Below, piece by piece: positions 57,985 through 64,000 of a stretch of DNA of 64,000 nt. Below the pieces are notes generated by a model that was given only the letters and a program-made list of their open reading frames with translations, had not been told where the DNA came from and did no database searches. The stretch comes from Nilaparvata lugens (taxonomy: Eukaryota; Arthropoda; Insecta; Hemiptera; Delphacidae): positions 17,272,531-17,336,530 of the forward strand of contig NC_052515.1 of the NCBI RefSeq assembly GCF_014356525.2. Reading direction: 5' to 3'. Made by a program: the position numbers and the translations under genes. Positions within the stretch are counted from its first letter, which is position 1; every line of letters begins with the position of its first letter.

Positions 57985-58978
57985 CCCTCAACTGGTATGG
58001 TGTATTAGGGGTCACACTCAAGGTATGGATGGGTCAAAAGTGACCCAAAATTTCAAAACATTAGAAAATACACCTAGATGTATAATAATTAAATCTTCAT
58101 ATTCTAACTCAAATAACAATATAGTCTACTTGTTGTTCCAACACCATTTACAATATAAAATTGCTGTTTGAAAAATATTTATGTTAAAAAAATGTGAAAC
58201 TTGTCAGCAATGTTCAATTCTATTTTGAAAAAAAAAATAAAAAAATTCATCATGTTGAACAAAAGCCTTTCACATGTTCTTCTGTGGTAGAATATGAGTC
58301 CATCTCCAAAAAAACCTAAAATAACATAGTTTTTATCAGTTCACAAAAAACTGACATGGGTTAAAGTTATGTAGGTACTGAAAATTTCCAAAAATCTTGC
58401 TGTTTGTATGGGAAAGTTCTCTCAACTTGTGTAAATCCCAGTTTTCCTATTGAATATCATATCCCTGATGTTTTATTTTTCTGTTATATAAATTTTCAAT
58501 TTTTATAAACATTTTTTACACATTTTTATAGATAAACGGAATTAATAGATTCACAGATGGAATCCTCTTAACTGGTACCGGTATGGCTGGGTCAAACATG
58601 ACCCAGCCAACGATTATTTCTGTTCCTCAACTAATCTTTCTGTATAATTGTAATAGAGCCCTAGAATCATTCACGTTCATGAAAGAAATGCTAATAATAT
58701 GGAATAGTACTCACTTATTTAGTCTATGGATGGGTCAAAAGTAACCCAGAAATTGAATACCGAATTCACAACTCACGGTATGGCTGGGTCAAAACTGACC
58801 CAAAAAGCTCATAAACAGCAAATGGCACGCACGAGCTGTTAGAGCACACTGGGCAGGGCACTGGCTCTTTGTAGAGGAGAAGGAAGTAGGAGAATACATG
58901 GAGGAGCGTGATCGACAGGAAAATTCCTGCACTAGATAAGAAATTGGCCAAAAATGACCCAGCCATACCAGTTAAGGG
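57985..58978. mobile_element. non-autonomous piggyBac-like element (994 bp)
   Basis: Flanked on both sides by TTAA (57981-57984 and 58979-58982). Terminal repeats CCCTCAACTGGTATGG and (right, reverse complement) CCCTTAACTGGTATGG differ at one of 16 positions. TTAA target and CCC start are piggyBac hallmarks. No transposase frame remains. The subterminal motif GGGTCA-N4-TGACCC recurs at 58031, 58589 and 58786, with one-base variants at 58732 and near the right end. A further internal copy of the end sequence lies at 58568-58605. Confidence 0.82.
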
Positions 58979-59024
58979 TTAAAATAGAGAAGGAAAATGT
59001 ATTGTTAAGAATAATCCAATAATG

Positions 59025-59630
59025 AACTATGAAAAGGAGGAAGGATTTGAATTTGATATTTGTACCAACCGCTTATTATCGTGAGAGAGAGAGAGACAGA
59101 ATGTGTGAGAGGAAGAGAGGAATGAAGTAATTCGGTTCATGGTAATAAATAATAAGTCGAGACAGGACAGCTGCATAAGAGAGAAAGAAGGAGATGGCAA
59201 AATGGAATGAATGAAGGGAGGAGGAAAAGGAGGGGAATAAGAAAAGTTATGAAGTGAATTCACGCGTAGCTAATAGAAATATGATGGATGGGATTAAGAA
59301 GAGAAGGAAGATATGAAGGAGCATGAATTGTAGAGAGTGGTGACTACGTTGGAGTAGGTAGAGGAGTAGGAGGAGGTGAAGAAGAAGAAGAATAAAAAGT
59401 GGAAAGGTACAAGGCTCGTTAAGCTTCAAGAGAGTTGAATGTAGCCAGAAGCCTTTAAGAAGGCTGAAGGGTGGAGCAGAAGGAACTGCATGGCGGAAGA
59501 GGGAAGGAAAGAGATTTATGGAAAGAAGTGAGTGAGAAAGAGACGAGAAACGTTTGGAAGTTATGATCCAGAAAGAAAATAAGAATTTGAGTTCAGTCGA
59601 TTTGGCTTCCAAGACGGTGGAGCAGTCCCT
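59025..59630. repeat. third polypurine-rich domain
   Basis: A/G-rich plus strand with (GA)n at 59081-59095 and GAAGAAGAAGAATAAAAAG words. The 121-codon minus-strand frame across it is compositional. Confidence 0.65.
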
Positions 59631-61300
59631 CGATTTTCGGATTAGAATTTCTCTGTTTTGTGAATGAGTTGTTTGCGTTCTCAGTTTGTGTTGATTGAAT
59701 ATTGGAAACTGGAATGTTAAGACCTAGCCAGGAATCAAGCTCAAATTATGTCAGCTCTTTAGCCTAGCTGTTCAATGCCTAGCTAGTGGCTTTGGCTACT
59801 CATTGCTAGTAACTGTAGCTGAAGCTCTATATTTTGATCAAAGTGAACAGTAGAATCAATTCATAAGACTACATTGTAGTCTTGCTGATATGAAGTACCA
59901 AATCCAGTCAAAAGTTTCACTCGTTATCTGATATTATAGTGGTATCTTTCACTTGGCTTTCCAATAATTTTGCATAAGTTTCACTAGAGAAAAAATCAAA
60001 ATGAAAAATGCTAATAAATATAGTACTAGAGGGGAAAATTAAAATGAATAGTGCTAATAAAAAATAGTTGCCTCGCGTTAAGTTGAATGGATTCCAGGCA
60101 TGAGAATAGATATATTTTCAATGGAATAAATTGAAATTAATTAAAAGATTATCTTATTTCCGGTATCTGAAACCCAGTAGTATGTCAGTGGTATTTATAT
60201 AACTGGAAGGCTTTTGCATAGTAATTGCAAAAATGAACATAACAGTAGGCTATATTGAAATTAATATATTAAACAGGCTAAGTTCTTATAATTATAATCT
60301 TTGACGAATATTCAATGAAACGTTATTACCGTAAAATTATGTCATCTCACAGAATCAAGGCAACAAAAACCTATGTATGAATCATATAATGTAATTTTAT
60401 GAATTTGATAGAATTTCTGCTCTAGCTGCCGTTAGAATTATAATGTACTATGGTATTGAAATATTCCAGTTATCACCTTCCCTATCTTAACACACAGTCT
60501 TATAGATCTCAATCATATTCCCCAAAATAGGTGGAGGAATATTCCATATTCAACCAATATCACACCTATAATCTAAATCTATTTGAAGACTGCAATACGA
60601 ATCTATTCTAGTCACCTATTTAAGGTCAGTGAAATTTTGATCGAAAGATATCGGAAACAGTTATATGGTCAGTTCAATGTACCTTACCATAACTACTAAC
60701 CAGCACACAATTAATTATCTGTTTGTTGAATTGAAAAAGTTGTTGATTGATCACCTGGAAAAATATCCTCCTCATAGATACCATCTTCCTCTATCTCTCT
60801 CTATCTATCTGTCTATATCTCTCAATTAATGTTTCTCTTTTCATCGTTTTTCTATCGTCCTTCTCTTCTGTACAATTTGTAACCAGTTTTCATCGCAGCG
60901 CTTGTTTTTCTATTTGACCACATAATTAATATTTGTTTTTTCTGTGCTGTCTACATCCGTACAAAACAACTACAGCTTCATGTTTTCTCCAATAGTTGTT
61001 ATCAAAGCAAAAGCTTCTCCATTATACAATAGCTTCATGTTTCCTCCAATACTTGTTGCAATAGCAGAAGCCTATTCTGAGCTTGTCTGCAGTGTGTATT
61101 GAATGATTACATTCTATCCTCACTGCTTGTCTGTTCTTAGTTAGTATTAGCAAAATCAATACTAGAGTTCTTGAAAACAACTACATATTTATCTATGATT
61201 TTAGTAATTTCAACATCGTTGATCGTTCTTATTGATTTTCAATCCATATATTATACAAGTTTATTTCATTCGTCAAAATAATCTTCAATCCATCAATTCA
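59631..61300. other. AT-rich non-coding stretch with a 57-bp tandem duplication
   Basis: No gene recognised. At 60974-61071 the unit AGCTTCATGTTTTCTCCAAT... is repeated with a 57-bp period. TCTATC/TCTCTC simple sequence lies at 60790-60825. Confidence 0.5.
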
Positions 61301-61317
61301 AGATAATTTCCACCGCC

Positions 61318-62811
61318 TCTGGCGGCGGCTCAACTCCATCCCCTCCACTTTGGGGGAGTATTTAAAGGCCGGACGAGCCCCAGACCACAGTTTTCCGCTC
61401 ACAACCTTCCTGCTCCTGGTACAGCGGCCCGTTGGCTGCCGTACGTCCCCGACCTCCTGCCCTGGTACAGCGGCCCGTTGGCTGCCGTACGTCCCTAACC
61501 TCCCATCTCCCCAGGGCACAGCGGACCGTTGTCTGCCGTCCCTGTCCTCCCATCTACCTAGGGCACAGCGACCGTTGTCTGCCGTCCCTGTCCTCCCATC
61601 CACCTAGGGCACAGCGGACCGTTGTCTGCCGTCCCTGTCCTCCCATCCACCTAGGGCACAGCGGACCGTTGTCTGCCGTCCCTGTCCTCCCATCTCCCTA
61701 GGCACAGCGGACCGTTGTCTGCCGTCCCTGTCCTCCCATTTCCCCAGGGCACAGCGGACCGTTGTCTGCCGTCCTGACCTCCCATCACCCTAGGGCACAG
61801 CGGACCGTTGTCTGCCGTCCCTGTCCTCCCATTTCCCCAGGGCACAGCGGACCGTTGTCTGCCGTCCCTGACCTCCCATCTCCCTAGGGCACAGCGGACC
61901 GTTGTCTGCCGTCCCTGACCTCCCATCACCCTAGGGCACAGCGGACCGTTGTCTGCCGTCCCTATCCTCCCATTTCCTCAGGGCACAGCGGACCGTTGTC
62001 TGCCGTCCCTGTCCTCCCATTTCCCCAGGGCACAGCGGACCGTTGTCTGCCGTCCCTGACCTCCCATTCCCCAGGGCACAGCGGACCGTTGTCTGCCGTC
62101 CCTGTCCTCCCATCTCCCTAGGGCACAGCGGACCGTTGTCTGCCGTCCCTGTCCTCCCATTTCCCCAGGGCACAGCGGACCGTTGTCTGCCGTCCCTATT
62201 CTTCCTTCTCCCCAGGGCACAGCGGACCGTTGTCTGCCGTCCCTATTCTTTCCATCCCCTCAGGGCACAGCGGACCGTTGTCTGCCGTCCCTACTCTTCC
62301 TTCTCCCCGGGGCACAGCGGACCGTTGTCTGCCGTCCCTATTCTTCCTTCTCCCCAGGGCACAGCGGACCGTTGTCTGCCGTCCCTATTCTTCCTTCTCC
62401 CCAGGGCACAGCGGACCGTTGTCTGCCGTCCCTATTCTTCCTTCTCCCCAGGGCACAGCGGACCGTTGTCTGCCGTCCCTATTCTTCCTTCTCCCCAGGG
62501 CACAGCGACCGTTGTCTGCCGTCCCTATCCTTTCTGTCCTTCCTTTTCCTACTCCACTGGAGCGGAACCGAGGCCGTAAGGTCGATACAAAATTACATCA
62601 AAGTGGTGTCATCAGAGAAGAGAGCGACCTTCACGCCGTCAGAAGCACCAGGAGGTGCTGTTCACGCCAGCTGAGGGACAAAGAAGAAGGAAGAGGAACT
62701 TCGACTTGCCTCCTTTCCCCGCCCACATTACGACTGAGCGAAGTCATCCAGGAGCAACACCTGGGTATCAATCACCCACCTCTGAAGCTACTCAGGGTGT
62801 ACGTGATAGAT
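61318..62811 (+). mobile_element. 5' LTR of a Gypsy-type retrotransposon (left boundary uncertain)
   Basis: Composition changes sharply at about 61310. TATTTAA at 61359-61365 lies 20-30 bases before a plausible transcript start (CAGACCACAGTTTTC, 61381). A long tandem array fills the middle, and the region ends against a primer-binding-site-like sequence at 62812. The 5' TG terminus cannot be placed and the 3' LTR is outside the window, so the extent is inference. Confidence 0.55.
61415..62550. repeat. 47-bp minisatellite, 24 units, inside the LTR
   Basis: Unit CACAGCGGACCGTTGTCTGC, CGTCCCTGTCCTCCCATTTC, CCCAGGG. The first two units (61415-61500) are divergent (GCGGCCCGTTGGCTGCCGTACG). The next ~13 carry a CCTGTCCTCCCAT or CCTGACCTCCCAT variant region; the last eight or so carry CCTATTCTTCCTTC. 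A few units have lost one base. All six reading frames stay open over long runs because the unit has no stops, so these frames are not evidence of genes. Confidence 0.95.
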
Positions 62812-62829
62812 TGGCGCCCGCACTTGGGG
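62812..62829 (+). other. primer-binding-site-like sequence
   Basis: TGGCGCCCGCACTTGGGG resembles the TGGCGCC-start primer-binding sites used by many LTR retrotransposons. It lies 23 bases before the gag start codon, as expected between a 5' LTR and gag. The matching tRNA was not determined. Confidence 0.6.
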
Positions 62830-62852
62830 CACGAGGCAACGAAGTAAGAATC

Positions 62853-63731
62853 ATGAGTGAACAGGGAGAGTCTGATTCAGATGCTCAACACCTGGAGCTG
62901 ACAGAGGATCAGTCGGTTGATGACGTAAACCCCGAGGTGATAACCGACCCCAGAGTTTCCTGGATTTATAAATTGAAAAAGGAAGAAGCATTCAATCTTC
63001 TACAAGATTGGGGCATAGTGTCATCTGGAACACTTGCTGAGTTGAGAAGGTTGTTAGTAGAACAACATAAGAAGATGGCTGTACGTTATCCCAGCCTAAG
63101 ACCCGGAATAGTGAGTGGAAGCAGTGGGGGATCTGGACACTCAGCAACAGGTACTCATGCTGAAGTTGGAACCAACATTCACACAATCCCCCTCATGGAT
63201 CCAGGGGCGGTATGTGACAAGGTAAGAAGCTGGAGACTGTCATTCGACGGCCAATCAGATGCTCCCAGCTTCTTGGAAAGGCTAGATGAGCTACAACAAG
63301 CCTATGGGCTCACTGGCAACCAGCTACTAGTCGCGCTGCCTGAATTACTGGTTGGTAAAGCTACTCTATGGATGCGTAATCGTCGTGACAAGTGGAAATC
63401 ATGGGACAATTTTGTGACAGATTTCAGATCACGCTACTACCCACTTACCTATGAGGAGGACCTCGAGAATCTAATTCAGGCAAGGAAGCAAAAGGAAGGT
63501 GAATCGTTTGACGAATTTCTCGAAGATGTACTGACACTCATGAGACGTCGAGGAGGTTTTACAGACGAAAATAAATTACAGAGAGTGTATAAGAATCTCC
63601 TCCCACGGTACAAATTGTATATTCGGCAATCAGATGTTCATAGTATCAACGAATTGGAAAAATTCGCGAGGGAGTATGAACAAATAAAAGCAGAGGAGAA
63701 CAGAATAGACAGAATTCGAGAGTTCACATGA
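62853..63731 (+). CDS. gag: Gypsy-type retrotransposon Gag (capsid part)
   Basis: Frame of 292 codons from ATG 62853 (MSEQGES); the open frame extends upstream, but this ATG follows the primer-binding site. Residues ~32-65 (KLKKEEAFNLLQDWGIVSSG...ELRRLL) look like a SAP-type DNA/RNA-binding helix-turn-helix. A linker rich in Ser/Gly follows, then a Retrotrans_gag capsid domain from about 125 to 275 with SWRLSFDGQSD, ALPELLVGKATLWMR, FRSRYYPLTYEEDL and GESFDEFLEDVLTLMRR. It forms the particle in this family. The frame stops at 63731 before the zinc knuckles, which continue in another frame. Confidence 0.85.
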   Translation: MSEQGESDSDAQHLELTEDQSVDDVNPEVITDPRVSWIYKLKKEEAFNLLQDWGIVSSGTLAELRRLLVEQHKKMAVRYPSLRPGIVSGSSGGSGHSATGTHAEVGTNIHTIPLMDPGAVCDKVRSWRLSFDGQSDAPSFLERLDELQQAYGLTGNQLLVALPELLVGKATLWMRNRRDKWKSWDNFVTDFRSRYYPLTYEEDLENLIQARKQKEGESFDEFLEDVLTLMRRRGGFTDENKLQRVYKNLLPRYKLYIRQSDVHSINELEKFAREYEQIKAEENRIDRIREFT

Positions 63732-64000
63732 TTGAGGACACGAAAAAGATAACAAGGCTCAAGGTTGAGACAGTTATAACCCCTACTAGTAACAGACCAT
63801 CTCTTAGCGAGTCTGAACCCATGTGTGGGCAATACAAGAGACCGGGGCACTGGAGATCATACTGTCCCGATATCCCACCATGTAAAAGGAGCGGAAAGAG
63901 AGCACTGAAATGTGTCTGTGATGTGCAGAAGGAGAATAAAACTCCGAACAAGACAGCAGTGATGCAAACGGCACACAGGATTCCTGTGATTGAAGAGTCA
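63728..64000 (+). pseudogene. frame-shifted Gag zinc-knuckle region (continues beyond window)
   Basis: In the -1 frame relative to gag, starting at an ATG that overlaps the gag stop (ATGA, 63728-63731), the sequence reads on to the window end. It contains CGQYKRPGHWRSYC, a C-x2-C-x4-H-x4-C knuckle whose second Cys is Tyr, and CKRSGKRALKC, a second knuckle-like motif whose second Cys is Ser. Frame change and lost zinc ligands suggest a degenerate copy, although a programmed shift with a variant finger cannot be excluded. Confidence 0.65.

Noticed and set aside
58766..58966. Minus-strand 66-codon frame with Cys pairs inside the piggyBac-like element, possible transposase C-terminal finger
   Set aside because: Too short, and the Cys/His spacing does not match a piggyBac cysteine-rich domain that I can recognise.
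61415..62550. CRISPR-like appearance of the regular array
   Set aside because: There are no unique spacers between repeats, and the sequence is eukaryotic LTR DNA; it is a minisatellite.
61298..62674. Many overlapping ORFs on both strands, up to 178 codons, in the 47-bp array
   Set aside because: The unit has no stop in any frame and its length is not a multiple of three, so long frames arise automatically. No recognisable protein.

Overview
The window is animal nuclear DNA, AT-rich and intron-rich, and most likely from an insect. Two arthropod chromatin-repressor genes can be read with canonical splice sites. The repeats (long-armed foldback elements, MITEs, a piggyBac-like element, a DD41D Tc1/mariner transposon, LINE tails, and a family beginning 'gaccgagcgaagtgagg') look like those of hemipterans, perhaps a planthopper. 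The hemipteran placement is inference; the two genes are not.

Left edge, minus strand: a complete coding sequence for the Sin3-complex subunit SAP30/SAP30L, in three exons (3536-3736, 1450-1665, 13-147) giving 183 residues. Its introns hold a MITE, a decayed LINE reverse-transcriptase fragment, a short tandem array and a ~600-bp foldback element. About 2.4 kb upstream of its start, at 6.07-6.28 kb, lies a compact promoter-like block with a perfect CRE, three CCAAT boxes and an orphan plus-strand splice donor.

Centre, plus strand: the Dsp1/HMGB gene, incomplete at its 3' end. The first coding exon (23233-23661) encodes a Gln/Ala/Gly-rich N-terminus below a GC-rich leader. After a ~28.3-kb intron, the next exon (51984-52151) encodes the first half of HMG box A. 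The rest of the gene is not found up to 64000, so the following intron is longer than 11.8 kb. The stretch from 3.8 to 23 kb and the large intron are mostly AT-rich non-coding DNA with polypyrimidine/polypurine domains, GA/CT microsatellites, GC-rich promoter-like blocks and many inverted-repeat elements.

The most informative structure is at 47.28-50.52 kb. An ~805-bp host segment is present twice, nearly identical, flanking a truncated DD41D (rosa-like) transposon. The second copy is the empty insertion site. This fits an unequal exchange between a transposon-bearing and an empty allele through about 10-18 bp of shared sequence.

Right edge: three purine-rich domains, a ~1-kb non-autonomous piggyBac-like element (TTAA flanks) with repeated palindromes, and the 5' part of a Gypsy-type LTR retrotransposon. 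The latter has a TATA-containing LTR carrying 24 tandem 47-bp units, a primer-binding-site-like sequence, a gag ORF with a SAP-like N-terminus, and then a frame-shifted zinc-knuckle region with lost cysteines.

I found no RNA genes, no CRISPR array and no evident new multi-gene system. The interest lies in genome dynamics around two chromatin genes.
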